A stretch of DNA of 64,000 bases from JACCSI01 sp035575715 (GTDB taxonomy: Bacteria > Acidobacteriota > Vicinamibacteria > Vicinamibacterales > UBA2999), in the NCBI GenBank assembly GCA_035575715.1, contig DATLXN010000028.1:20870-84869 (forward strand). Direction: 5' to 3'. The notes below the pieces were generated by a model. That model did no database searches, was not told where the DNA came from, and saw nothing but the letters and a program-made list of their open reading frames with translations. Shown here in pieces: positions 43,032-51,192 of the stretch. Position 1 is the stretch's first letter; the number at the start of each line of letters is the position of its first letter. Position numbers and translations under genes: made by a program.

Positions 43032-43244
43032 ATGGGTCATGATACGGATCGTCCGGACGACTCGGCAGCCAACCGCCACAAGCCGGATTCGGTAGCCGAA
43101 GAAGCCTCGGCACTCGGCCAGCGCGTCAAGGGCAAGATCAAGGAAGAAGTCGGCGACATGATCGACGACAAGAGCATGGAAAACAAAGGCGCTCGTGAAA
43201 ACGCCGCCGGACGTGCGCGCCAAGGTCGTAACGACGGCGCCTAA
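43032..43244 (+). CDS. CsbD-family stress protein
   Basis: A 70-aa hydrophilic protein. The segment ALGQRVKGKIKEEVGDMIDDKSMENKG matches the CsbD repeat (KGKxKE.xG...D). AAGGAG is seven bases before the ATG, and a terminator hairpin follows. CsbD-like proteins are general-stress markers of unclear function. Confidence 0.82.
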   Translation: MGHDTDRPDDSAANRHKPDSVAEEASALGQRVKGKIKEEVGDMIDDKSMENKGARENAAGRARQGRNDGA

Positions 43245-43262
43245 CTCGACTGCGAAATCATT

Positions 43263-43293
43263 GGAACGGGGTGGCGATGGCCACCCCGTTTCC
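43263..43293. terminator. bidirectional terminator hairpin
   Basis: AACGGGGTGGC and GCCACCCCGTT pair around a four-base loop, followed by TTCCATTTAT. It lies between the convergent csbD-like gene and the minus-strand hypothetical gene. Confidence 0.75.
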
Positions 43294-43295
43294 AT

Positions 43296-43565
43296 TTATA
43301 CGTAGCCCGACACATCTCGCGTCGCCATCTCACGATCGCGAATGAAGTCACGCCCTCGCGCTACCTCAGCCAGACCTTTCGCCCCACCGACAAACGGAAT
43401 CATGTCCAAGGCGGTATCCACCGAGCCGCCGACCAGACCTTTGCGCCGGACCGCTCGACCGAGCGTGACCAACGCCACCACACCCCCTACCCACGGCACC
43501 GCGCGCAACAGCTTACGCACGATCCGACGTTGTCCATACTGAACGGCCTGAGAAGTCTTCGTCAT
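43296..43565 (-). CDS. small hypothetical protein, possibly membrane-associated
   Basis: An 89-aa protein from ATG 43565 (another ATG at 43574). It has basic N-terminal residues, a hydrophobic stretch (VPWVGGVVALVTLG) and a second Gly-rich hydrophobic segment (ALDMIPFVGGAKGLAEVARG). No family recognised. It overlaps the 3' end of the MoaD-like gene by about 50 bases in another frame, suggesting an operon. Confidence 0.6.
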   Translation of the reverse strand: MTKTSQAVQYGQRRIVRKLLRAVPWVGGVVALVTLGRAVRRKGLVGGSVDTALDMIPFVGGAKGLAEVARGRDFIRDREMATRDVSGYV

Positions 43566-43806
43566 AGTCGGCATTGGAGCAAAGGCTGTTCCATCTGAAC
43601 CGCTGCCGATTGCGGACAGGCGTGTCGCCAACAAAGACCGTGACGTGTTGCCGCACGACGCCATGTTCATCCAACACATAGCCGCGCAGCCGGGGATTCT
43701 CGGCGAACACCTGCTCGAGGGCCGCAGCTACCGTGGCTGCCGTCACGGTGCGCGGGGGAGCGTCGAGGAATCGCTGCAAATGCGGGGTAAACGCAACACG
43801 CGCCAT
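43513..43806 (-). CDS. MoaD/ThiS-like ubiquitin-fold protein lacking the C-terminal Gly-Gly
   Basis: A 97-aa protein. Residues 1-~65 show the beta-grasp pattern of MoaD-like proteins (TVAAALEQVFAENPRLRGYVLD, VRQHVTVFVGDTPV). The expected ending with ...GG is absent: the protein continues RQRFRWNSLCSNADYDEDFSG and stops without a diglycine. It may be damaged at the 3' end or serve a non-sulfur-carrier role. Confidence 0.62.
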   Translation of the reverse strand: MARVAFTPHLQRFLDAPPRTVTAATVAAALEQVFAENPRLRGYVLDEHGVVRQHVTVFVGDTPVRNRQRFRWNSLCSNADYDEDFSGRSVWTTSDRA

Positions 43807-43842
43807 CCCCGCATAGACTAGTGCGTTGACCTGTCGCCCTGC

Positions 43843-43870
43843 TTGACGGCAGCGGCGTCGTCGCTATATT
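43843..43870 (+). promoter_or_regulatory. sigma-70-type promoter of the DUF3553 gene
   Basis: TTGACG (43843-43848) and TATATT (43865-43870) are separated by 16 bases. AAGGAG (43881-43886) and the GTG start at 43892 follow, giving a normal short leader. Confidence 0.7.
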
Positions 43871-43891
43871 GTTGAGGATTAAGGAGATACG

Positions 43892-44209
43892 GTGGATCAA
43901 GGCGACTTCGTACGACATCGCGCACGCGCTGAATGGGGTATTGGGCAGGTTTTGGCACGCGCCAACGACCGCATCGACGTGCAGTTCGCGCACGGCCTGG
44001 TGCCGCTCAAACTCTCAATCGCGACCCCATTTCTAGAGAAAGTGTCTGCCGCGGAGGCTCGTGCCGCTGGCGTCGTCTCGACGACCCGTCGCACCGGTGC
44101 CGCGAAGACGGCGTCGGGCGTGCGCCGCGCGCCGCGTGCGAAGAAGGTCGTGGAGCCCGAACCCGAAGCCGAGGCTGAGGAAGCCGAGGCCGACGAAGCC
44201 GACGAATAA
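43892..44209 (+). CDS. DUF3553-domain protein with basic/acidic tail
   Basis: A 105-aa protein from GTG 43892. Residues 1-~45 (GDFVRHRARAEWGIGQVLA) form a DUF3553 module, related to the CarD/UvrD-tudor-like fold. The rest is a basic Ala/Arg/Lys stretch (TTRRTGAAKTASGVRRAPRAKK) followed by an acidic Glu/Ala tail. The split-charge tail could bind DNA or RNA polymerase partners (inference). Confidence 0.75.
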   Translation: MDQGDFVRHRARAEWGIGQVLARANDRIDVQFAHGLVPLKLSIATPFLEKVSAAEARAAGVVSTTRRTGAAKTASGVRRAPRAKKVVEPEPEAEAEEAEADEADE

Positions 44210-44220
44210 CGGCGCCGACG

Positions 44221-44712
44221 ATGCGTAGGGCCGTGCGTGCGGTCGTCGTCCTCCTGGTGTTGTTCCTCGTCTTCGCCGCCGGATGGCTGGTCGCGAAGGC
44301 GGGTCTGGGTCAAGGGTTCGACCCCACCACCTTGCCGCAGGTCGAACGTGCGTTCATCGACAAGATGCGCGGCGCGGCGATGGTCGGACAATTCACCACC
44401 GCCGGCCGTGACGATCGCGACGCCACACCCGATCGCTACGATATTTATAGCGTCGATAAGATCGGTGATGACCAGTGGCGCTTCAATGCGCGAATCGGTG
44501 AAACCGGCGTCACCCTCCCAGTCGTCGTCACCATGAAGTTCGTCGACGACACGCCGTTCATCCTGCTCACCAACGCGACGCTGCCAGGAATGGGTGCGTT
44601 CACTGCGCGCGTGTTCTTTTACGGCGACTATTACGCCGGCACCTGGGCTCATGTCGGCAGCGCCGGCGGTCATATGTATGGCCGCGTCGAGCGCGCGGCG
44701 GCACAGCGATAA
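44221..44712 (+). CDS. conserved hypothetical exported/membrane protein
   Basis: A 163-aa protein with a single N-terminal hydrophobic segment (VVVLLVLFLVFAAGWLVAK) and a folded domain containing DRYDIYSVDKIGDDQWRFN and FILLTNATLPGMGAF. I do not recognise a named family. It starts 11 bases after the DUF3553 gene and is likely co-transcribed. Confidence 0.68.
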   Translation: MRRAVRAVVVLLVLFLVFAAGWLVAKAGLGQGFDPTTLPQVERAFIDKMRGAAMVGQFTTAGRDDRDATPDRYDIYSVDKIGDDQWRFNARIGETGVTLPVVVTMKFVDDTPFILLTNATLPGMGAFTARVFFYGDYYAGTWAHVGSAGGHMYGRVERAAAQR

Positions 44713-44719
44713 CGCGCTG

Positions 44720-44795
44720 AAGCCGACGGTCACGAAGTCGCGCGACGCCGGGTTCGACCGTCACCTGGTCAAGCCGGTGTCACCCGATCAGTGGA
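44720..44795 (+). pseudogene. fragment of a response-regulator receiver domain
   Basis: In one plus-strand frame the sequence reads SRDAGFDRHLVKPVSPDQ, a near-perfect copy of the C-terminal end of a receiver domain (AGxDxHLxKPV is the conserved Lys-Pro region). Only about 25 codons remain, and they run into the 3' end of the carbonic anhydrase gene on the other strand. Confidence 0.6.
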
Positions 44796-45442
44796 TCCGC
44801 AGTGACAAGACCCACAGCCATCTGATAGTTCTCGTTCGCCTCATCCACCGACGACGCGTTCAGACGCAGATCTCGCAGTAATCCGTTCGTGAGGCGATAC
44901 ACCAATGCGTGCACGGTCAGATCCTGGCCGCGCCCCCACGCATCCTGCACGATCGTCGTCTCACACACGTGCATTGCCTGCTCGAGGACGTTCAAGTCGC
45001 ACACCCGCTCCACGTGAGCGTCCATATCCGCCGTTGACAACGTCGATGCGTGTTTGGCTCGCACATCCTGAACATGGCGAAGCCAGTTGTCGATCAGCCC
45101 AAACTTTGCGCCTTCACACGCGGCACGGACGCCGCCGCAGCCGTAGTGGCCGCAGACAATCACATGGCGAACCCGAAGCACGTCAACGGCATATTGCAGC
45201 ACCGACAGGCAGTTCAGATCGGTGTGCACGACGACGTTCGCCACGTTGCGGTGCACGAACAGTTCGCCGGGTAGCAATCCGACGATCTCATTGGCGGGCA
45301 CGCGACTATCCGAACAGCCAATCCACAAGTACGCGGGATTCTGCTGCTCGGTGAGGCGGGCGAAAAAGCGCGGGTCCTGGGCGACGCGCTCTGCCGCCCA
45401 ACGCCGATTGTTGGCGAACAGGTCCGAAAGTTCCCCGGACAT
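44780..45442 (-). CDS. can: beta-class carbonic anhydrase
   Basis: A 220-aa enzyme. Zinc ligands: Cys43 with the Asp45-Arg47 dyad in IGCSDSRVP, and His99 and Cys102 in CGHYGCGG. It interconverts CO2 and bicarbonate in the cytoplasm. The ATG shares one base with the stop of the caspase-like gene upstream (TAATG), so both are in one transcript. Confidence 0.95.
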   Translation of the reverse strand: MSGELSDLFANNRRWAAERVAQDPRFFARLTEQQNPAYLWIGCSDSRVPANEIVGLLPGELFVHRNVANVVVHTDLNCLSVLQYAVDVLRVRHVIVCGHYGCGGVRAACEGAKFGLIDNWLRHVQDVRAKHASTLSTADMDAHVERVCDLNVLEQAMHVCETTIVQDAWGRGQDLTVHALVYRLTNGLLRDLRLNASSVDEANENYQMAVGLVTADPLIG

Positions 45443-47052
45443 TACTGCTCGCGCCGAAACAAGATGTCGTAGGGCCCAATGCTGCCGCGGTCGACGACCA
45501 GGTGCTGGTAGCCGGTCTGCGGTCCACTGGTGCGCACGAAGTTCTCGTTGGCGCTCGACGACTTGACGTCCGAGCGATAGCGCTCATGGACGTACTGGCT
45601 GAGCTCGATCGCCGTGATCTCGCCGTTGCGATTCTTGTCAGCGCGACGGTCGCCGACCGCTTCGGCCATGAACTTGGCGAGGTAGCCGCCGGCGCGAAAT
45701 TTGTCCGCCACCCCTGACGTCACATCCTCCTCGGACGAAAACAGTCCCATCCGGCGCGGCGAGGAGATCACGTCCTTCGAAAAGCCGCCGCTGAAGCACG
45801 AATCCAACACCAGCAGCACGCGGCCGCGAATGCCCGCCAGCAGGCTGTTCATTTCGTCGTCGGTCAGATCGTCGTCATAAAAGGTGAGCGTTTCGTCGAA
45901 GCCGTCGGGGTCCGCCGCTTGCGTCGTGTCGTGCGCCGCCTGGTCGCCGTGGCCCGAGAAGAAAAACACCACGAGATCGTCTGGTCCGGCTTTCCGCGCG
46001 GCGTCCTGGATGGCACTCCTGACGCGTGACACCGTGGCCGCACGATCGGTCAAGAGGACCGAATCTTCCGGCCGCAACCCGACGCCGCGGGTCATGGCGT
46101 CCTGGAGCGCGCGGGCGTCGTCGGCGGTGTATTCGAGATCGTTGTCGTCACCGGCGTAGTCGGAGATGCCGACAAAGATGCCGAAGATGCGGCCCCGGCC
46201 GGTCGCACTGGTCAAGGTGCGTGACTCGCGCGTCGCGGTCACCGCGGTGCGCCGCAGGGTCAGCTGGTAGTCGCCGGTCTCACGCGGATCGTACGACGAG
46301 ACGATGACGCGATAGCGCCCCGTGGCCTGCAGGGTCAGCTCAACGCGAGACAGATCCTGGCTCCCGTCGACATCGTCATTGGCAATCTCGCCACCGTCCG
46401 GCGGAATGACCGTCAGGTAGGTGTCGAAGTCTTCCGAGGCGAGGTCGACAGCGATCCGCTCGCCGGTTCGGCCCTCGAACGCGTAACTGTCGATGTAATT
46501 GTTGCCGTCGAGCGGGTCACTGCGTTCCAGACGGTCTTCTTTGGTTTGACCGTAGGCGATGCTCGCGGCCTCCGTCCGGCGCGCGGCGACCGGGCTGGCG
46601 CCTGCGGCGCGGTCCTCGAGCGTGATGCGAAGGTCGTAGGCCCCTGTCTCGCCCTCTTCGTAGGACGTCACCAGGATGCGGTAGGTACCAAACTGGTCCA
46701 GGTCCGCTTCGATCGCGCTGTGATTCGGGCTATCGGTGTCGTCGTTCTCGACTTGTTCGCCTTTGGGCGGCACCAGCACCAGGTAGCCGTCAAAGGTCGG
46801 CGACGACAAGTTGATCGAGACGCGCTGATTGGGGGTGGCGCGGAAGGTATAGCTGTCGACGAACTCGCCGCTCTCGAGCGTCTTGTCGCCACGCTGCAAT
46901 TCGCCCCGCTCAACCCGCGGGGGTGGGGCGTCAGCCAGCCGGACTGGCGCTGGCTGGGCCGGTGCCGGGGCACTTGCGCGGGCGCGTTGGCCCGACGCCG
47001 TCGCTGAGAGGATGGAACACAAGACGGCCACTAATAAGAATGTTTTGCTCAT
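45442..47052 (-). CDS. exported caspase-like (C14-type) protease with two pre-peptidase domains and EF-hand-like loop
   Basis: A 536-aa protein with signal peptide (MSKTFLLVAVLCSILSATASG). Two PPC-type beta domains occupy about 50-145 and 165-270 (FVDSYTFRATPNQRVSINL and YIDSYAFEGRTGERIAVDL show their internal similarity). The caspase-like domain (about 285-536) has the catalytic pair His368 (FFFSGHGDQ) and Cys419 (LVLDSCFSGG). Near the end, DKNRNGEITAIE (residues 472-483) satisfies the EF-hand loop consensus. Calcium-dependent activity is known for some metacaspases; here it is inference. It is co-transcribed with the carbonic anhydrase. Confidence 0.88.
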   Translation of the reverse strand: MSKTFLLVAVLCSILSATASGQRARASAPAPAQPAPVRLADAPPPRVERGELQRGDKTLESGEFVDSYTFRATPNQRVSINLSSPTFDGYLVLVPPKGEQVENDDTDSPNHSAIEADLDQFGTYRILVTSYEEGETGAYDLRITLEDRAAGASPVAARRTEAASIAYGQTKEDRLERSDPLDGNNYIDSYAFEGRTGERIAVDLASEDFDTYLTVIPPDGGEIANDDVDGSQDLSRVELTLQATGRYRVIVSSYDPRETGDYQLTLRRTAVTATRESRTLTSATGRGRIFGIFVGISDYAGDDNDLEYTADDARALQDAMTRGVGLRPEDSVLLTDRAATVSRVRSAIQDAARKAGPDDLVVFFFSGHGDQAAHDTTQAADPDGFDETLTFYDDDLTDDEMNSLLAGIRGRVLLVLDSCFSGGFSKDVISSPRRMGLFSSEEDVTSGVADKFRAGGYLAKFMAEAVGDRRADKNRNGEITAIELSQYVHERYRSDVKSSSANENFVRTSGPQTGYQHLVVDRGSIGPYDILFRREQ

Positions 47053-47141
47053 CGGACTCTTGTGATTTTAGTGGAAGACGCAGCCGCGGAACCACGCAGT
47101 GTGATATCAACCTCCGCGGAGGCTCCACTAATGCCACTGCC

Positions 47142-47660
47142 ATGCGAATTGAACTACTAGATGGGAGTGCGCCGGCGAGCGATGTCGATCAACTGGCGCA
47201 GCTGCTGATTGACACGGTTGAGGCTGGCGGCAGCGTCAGTTTCGTCGCGCCGCTGCCGATTAAACAAGCGGACGGCTGGTGGCGCCTGACGCTGAGCCAC
47301 CAGACGTCACGGGGTGTGATTCTGGTCGCGCGCGAAGGCGATGCGATCGTCGGGACCGTGCAGTTGCAGCCGTCGTGGGCGCCGAATCAGCCGCACCGCG
47401 CGGATGTGGCGAAATTAATGGTTCATCCCCGCGCCCGGGGTCAGGGTGTCTCGCGCGCGCTGATGACGATGCTCGAGCGCGAGGCTGCGACCCGCGGCTT
47501 CACGCTGCTTGTGCTCGACACCGTGCGCGGTGATCCCGCCGAAGCGCTCTATACGTCGATGGGTTGGCAGCGCGTCGGCGTCATTCCAAACTTCGCCTTA
47601 CACCCGGATGGGCGGACGATGTGCGACACGGTGTTTTTCTATAAGGCGCTGGCTCGCTGA
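47142..47660 (+). CDS. GNAT-family N-acetyltransferase
   Basis: A 172-aa acetyltransferase. LMVHPRARGQGVSRALM is the acetyl-CoA binding loop, and LYTSMGWQRVGVIPNFA is the C-terminal signature. The substrate cannot be read. A longer in-frame start (46923) is antisense to the protease gene and lacks GNAT similarity. A perfect 12-base palindrome, CCTCCGCGGAGG (47111-47122), lies 20 bases upstream of the ATG. Confidence 0.86.
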   Translation: MRIELLDGSAPASDVDQLAQLLIDTVEAGGSVSFVAPLPIKQADGWWRLTLSHQTSRGVILVAREGDAIVGTVQLQPSWAPNQPHRADVAKLMVHPRARGQGVSRALMTMLEREAATRGFTLLVLDTVRGDPAEALYTSMGWQRVGVIPNFALHPDGRTMCDTVFFYKALAR

Positions 47661-47894
47661 TCTGCTCTTCGCGCGTTTTGCGGGTCCGCTTTGCCGTCGT
47701 CTTGCGCGACTTCTTGGCGGCGGATTTTGGTGCCGGCACCTTCGCGCCTTTTGCGCGCGCTTCGCTCAAGCCGATCACAATCGCCTGCTTCCGGCTGCGC
47801 ACCGTTTTCCGGAACCCGTGTTGAGCGTTCCCGTTTTCTTGCGGCGCACTGCCGAAGCGACCGTTTTGAATGCGGACTTGCCGTATTTCGCCAT
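47581..47894 (-). pseudogene. DUF6496-type small gene with a frameshift
   Basis: From ATG 47894 one frame gives MAKYGKSAFKTVASAV...TGTLNTGSGK, a DUF6496 N-terminus. At an AAAA run (47803-47810) the family match jumps to a second frame, KTVRSRKQAIVIGLSEARAKGAKVP, which is followed by a basic Lys/Arg tail. One extra A in the homopolymer would rejoin both halves. It is either a disabling deletion, a sequencing error, or an unusual ribosomal frameshift. The 3' end overlaps the end of the acetyltransferase gene. Confidence 0.65.
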
Positions 47895-47946
47895 CACCCC
47901 GCCTGATCCTGGAGCGCGAGCGAACCAACGACTGCGGCGCGTGCTC

Positions 47947-49134
47947 TCATGGGGTGCTCCTTGGGCGGCGGCGCGCGACCGCCTGCGCCAGGCGTTCGAT
48001 GTCGCTGCGATCGTTGTAGACCTGCGCCGACACTCTCACCCACAGCCGCTCTCGCCATGCGTGCAGTTGCACTTCGATGTGGTCGTCGACGAGCAGCGCC
48101 ACGCGCAAACGTGCGGCCTCGCCATCGGTGGTCCCAGCCGAATGCGGCAACGGCACGGTCACCATCGCGCCGATCATTTCGCGCGGCGTGGTGAACTCGG
48201 TGCCCCACGCGTCGGCGAGCAGCTCGCCGGCCGTCCAGGCAAGGTCGTGCATGTAAGCCGCGCACGCGGCAGAGTCCCACTCCTGCAGCAACGCAATGCC
48301 TTCGGGTGCTGCGAGATAACTGGTCGGATCCGCGGTCGGGGTGTGCTCGAATTCATGGAGGAAGCCGCGGTCGCGGCCCCACGAAATGATCGGGTGACGC
48401 AGGATCGGCTGGCGCTCCGGCGCGGCCCAGAGCATGCCGCACCCGCGCGGCGCGTGCGCCCACTTGTGCAGGTTTGCCGCATACCAGTCCACGCCGAGCC
48501 CGCTGATATCGAGCGGGATGGCGCCGGGCACATGCGCGCCGTCGACGAGCACCGGGACGCCACGCGCATGACATTCCCTGGCGATCGCGGCGACGGGCAA
48601 GATCAGGGCGGTCTGTGCGGTGATGTGGTCGACGACGACGAGTTTGGTGTGTGGCGTGAGTGTGCCGACGATCGCGTCGATGATTTGGGCTTGGCGAAAC
48701 GGATACTCGACGTGTGCTGTGCGCACGATGGCGCCGGCGCGCTCGCACACGGCGTTGGCGGCGATCTTGACCGCGCCGTACGCGAGATCGGTCATCACCA
48801 CTTCGTCGCCACGCGTCAACGGCACGGAGCCGAGGACGGCGTTCATTCCCGTGGTGACGTTCGAGACGAAAACGAGATCGTCGGGCGTGGCGCCGACAAA
48901 CTGCGCCACCGGCACGATTGCTTCGCGGAGCCGCGACACCGAACGCCACGGCGCCGGCTGCTCGAGGCTCAGTTCGCGCAGCACGAAGCGCGACGGATGC
49001 CGCTCGATTTCGTCGCGCAGCGCCTGCTGGCGCTGCAACACCCGTCGCGGCACGACACCGACGGTGCCGTGATTGAGATACGTGGAGCCTGGGTCCAACG
49101 TCCAGTGGGGGAGCATCGCGCGGCCAAAGGTCAT
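47947..49134 (-). CDS. class V PLP enzyme (isopenicillin-N-epimerase/cysteine-desulfurase-like aminotransferase)
   Basis: A 395-aa fold-type I enzyme. TYLNHGTVGVVP and VVDHITAQTALILPV carry cofactor contacts; VDGAHVPGAIPLD has the conserved Asp and His; ANLHKWAHAPRGCG contains the Schiff-base Lys. The pattern matches the isopenicillin-N epimerase-like group used in many oxidoreductive amino acid reactions; the substrate is unknown. The first in-frame Met at 49161 adds nine residues; the Met at 49134 (MTFGRAML) is preferred. Confidence 0.85.
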   Translation of the reverse strand: MTFGRAMLPHWTLDPGSTYLNHGTVGVVPRRVLQRQQALRDEIERHPSRFVLRELSLEQPAPWRSVSRLREAIVPVAQFVGATPDDLVFVSNVTTGMNAVLGSVPLTRGDEVVMTDLAYGAVKIAANAVCERAGAIVRTAHVEYPFRQAQIIDAIVGTLTPHTKLVVVDHITAQTALILPVAAIARECHARGVPVLVDGAHVPGAIPLDISGLGVDWYAANLHKWAHAPRGCGMLWAAPERQPILRHPIISWGRDRGFLHEFEHTPTADPTSYLAAPEGIALLQEWDSAACAAYMHDLAWTAGELLADAWGTEFTTPREMIGAMVTVPLPHSAGTTDGEAARLRVALLVDDHIEVQLHAWRERLWVRVSAQVYNDRSDIERLAQAVARRRPRSTP

Positions 49135-49181
49135 GACCCGATTATCCGTCCCAACAAGCAATTGAGCGATAATCGCGCGCC

Positions 49182-50348
49182 ATGACTAAGCCGCACATCC
49201 TCCTTCCAACCATCGGCGCTTGCGCGACGCTGCTGCTCGCTGCATGGAACGCCACTACCGGCGTGCACACCTCCGTGGCGGCGCAGGCGCCCAGGGCCGC
49301 TGCAACCGGCAATTTCATTACCGGTGAGGGGCTATCGAACCCAGCGCCCAAGGTGACCCGCAACTGGGGTCAGCTTCCCGACGGCCGGAAGTGGGGCACG
49401 TCGGCCGGCGTCGACATCGATCCGAAGGACGGCCACATCTGGGCCTACGAACGGTGCGGCGCAGGCACCGCCGGCGGCGGACCGGTCGATTGCGACAACA
49501 ACCCTGTCGATCCGGTGTTCAAGTTCGATCGCCATAGCGGCAAGGTGCTCGCCAACATCGGCAAAGGTGTGATGGTGACGCCGCACGGCATCCACGTCGA
49601 CCGTGATGACAATGTGTGGATCGCCGACTTCGCGGGAAACAAAGCAGGCACCAAGGGCCACCAGGTCCACAAGTTCAGCCAGACAGGCCAGTTACTCCTT
49701 AGCCTCGGCGAGGCCGGCAAGCCGGGTAACGCGGACGGGCAATTCAACCAGCCCAATGACGTCGTCACCGGGCCCGACGGCAGCATCTACGTGTCCGACG
49801 GGCACGACGCGCAGGGCATGATTACCAACCAGGCGATCGCCGACGGACTCAAGCGCGGCGCGACGTCGCGGATCAGCAAGTTCTCGGCGGATGGCAAGTT
49901 CATCAAGTCGTGGGGCACGATCGGCGTCCGTCATGGCGAATTCCGCACGCCGCACGCGATGGCGTTTGACGCCAAGGGCCGTCTGTGGGTCGTCGACCGC
50001 GGCAACCACCGTCTCGAACTCTTCGATCAGGACGGCAATTACCTCGAGTCGCGTTACACGTATGGGCGCATCAGCGGCATCTTCATCCGGAACAACATGG
50101 TCTACGCGATCGACTCGGAGTCGAGTCCGTTAAATCACCCGAACTGGCGCAACGGCGTCCGCGTCGGTCCGCTTGACGAAGACCGCATCACTGCGTTCAT
50201 TCCGGGGTTCGATCGCGAGGACCGCGTCTATCAAGGCACGGCGGGAGAAGGCGTGGCGGTGGATGCGGACGGCAACGTCTACGCGGCCGAAGGGCCGAAC
50301 TCGCTCAGCCAGGCCGGCGGCGCGTTTACCAAGTATTCGGTGAAATGA
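49182..50348 (+). CDS. exported NHL-repeat beta-propeller protein
   Basis: A 388-aa secreted six-bladed propeller. NHL units such as TPHGIHVDRDDNVWIADF, QPNDVVTGPDGSIYVSDG and TPHAMAFDAKGRLWVVDR repeat with the Gly-Leu/Asp pattern. Similar proteins include peptidylglycine alpha-amidating lyase-like propellers, but lyase metal ligands are not certain. GATAAT (49168-49173) ends eight bases before the ATG. A hairpin after the stop may terminate transcription. Confidence 0.85.
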   Translation: MTKPHILLPTIGACATLLLAAWNATTGVHTSVAAQAPRAAATGNFITGEGLSNPAPKVTRNWGQLPDGRKWGTSAGVDIDPKDGHIWAYERCGAGTAGGGPVDCDNNPVDPVFKFDRHSGKVLANIGKGVMVTPHGIHVDRDDNVWIADFAGNKAGTKGHQVHKFSQTGQLLLSLGEAGKPGNADGQFNQPNDVVTGPDGSIYVSDGHDAQGMITNQAIADGLKRGATSRISKFSADGKFIKSWGTIGVRHGEFRTPHAMAFDAKGRLWVVDRGNHRLELFDQDGNYLESRYTYGRISGIFIRNNMVYAIDSESSPLNHPNWRNGVRVGPLDEDRITAFIPGFDREDRVYQGTAGEGVAVDADGNVYAAEGPNSLSQAGGAFTKYSVK

Positions 50349-50366
50349 TCGAACCGCTGAACGCAA

Positions 50367-50404
50367 CTCCGCACCCAAGCTGCTGCTGCGGCTTGAGTGC
50401 GGAG
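50367..50404. terminator. hairpin between convergent genes
   Basis: CTCCGCAC and GTGCGGAG pair, with an inner AAGC/GCTT stem around a GC-rich loop. The hairpin lies between the NHL gene and the BON gene, which converge. It is not followed by a long T tract, so it is a possible rho-assisted or bidirectional terminator. Confidence 0.5.
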
Positions 50405-50415
50405 CGAGAGTGGGT

Positions 50416-51066
50416 TTAGCGAGTCGCGGCCACCTTGAGACTGTCGCGCACCCGCTTGACGCCGTCGGTCGCTTTCGCGATGGCGACGGCCTTGGTCTTC
50501 GCTTCCCGTGACTTCACGGTGCCGGTCAGCGTGACCATGCCGCGGGCCACGTCGATGTCGATGTCGCTGTCGTCGAGCACGGTGTTCCAGTCGGCCATGT
50601 ACTGCGCGTAGATCTTCGACTTGATCCAGCCATCATCGACACCGCGCCCGGTGTTTCGTGTCGCGCTCGCGGTCTTGTCGCCGGCTTTTTCTCCGGCCCG
50701 CTCGGCTTTCTCACCGGCGCGATCCGCCTTGCCTTCCATATTGCCGGCGCGCGCAGGGGCGATCTTCAGTTGATCCACCACGCTTTTCACACCGTCGTTC
50801 TTTTTAGCCAGCTCGAGAGCGCGGGCGCGCGCCGCGGCACTGGGCACCGTGCCCTGCAGGGTCACCACACCGCCCTTGACGTCGACGTCGATGTTGCTGC
50901 CGTCGAGCACGTCTTCATTCACGAACTCCGAATGGACCTTCATCACCAGCCAGCCATCCTTGATGGTTCCGGTCTGTCGGGCTGTGACCGGCGCGAAGTG
51001 CCCAAGCACGAGTGCGATGAGCACCGTGAGGGCGAGAGTTGACACTGAACGACCCAGATTCGACAT
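50416..51066 (-). CDS. exported protein with two BON domains
   Basis: A 216-aa protein. Signal peptide, then BON domain 1 (about 35-105: LDGSNIDVDVKGGVVTLQG), a charged linker (MEGKADRAGEKAERAGEKAG), and BON domain 2 (about 145-215: LDDSDIDIDVARGMVTLTG). This is the OsmY layout (two BON domains in the periplasm), associated with envelope stress. A strong AAGGAGG precedes the ATG. Confidence 0.87.
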   Translation of the reverse strand: MSNLGRSVSTLALTVLIALVLGHFAPVTARQTGTIKDGWLVMKVHSEFVNEDVLDGSNIDVDVKGGVVTLQGTVPSAAARARALELAKKNDGVKSVVDQLKIAPARAGNMEGKADRAGEKAERAGEKAGDKTASATRNTGRGVDDGWIKSKIYAQYMADWNTVLDDSDIDIDVARGMVTLTGTVKSREAKTKAVAIAKATDGVKRVRDSLKVAATR

Positions 51067-51192
51067 GTGATGCCTCCTTGAGGCCTACGGTATTGAGGCC
51101 GGAAAACCGATTGCAAGCGCATCGCCAAGCCATGGGAAGGCTGGCATCACCTCATCAAAACGCGCTACTCTCCGTCATTCACCGGAGGACCC

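Noticed and set aside
47509..49185. Long plus-strand ORF of 558 codons
   Set aside because: It is antisense to the class V PLP enzyme gene and has no recognisable motif; a GC-rich shadow frame.
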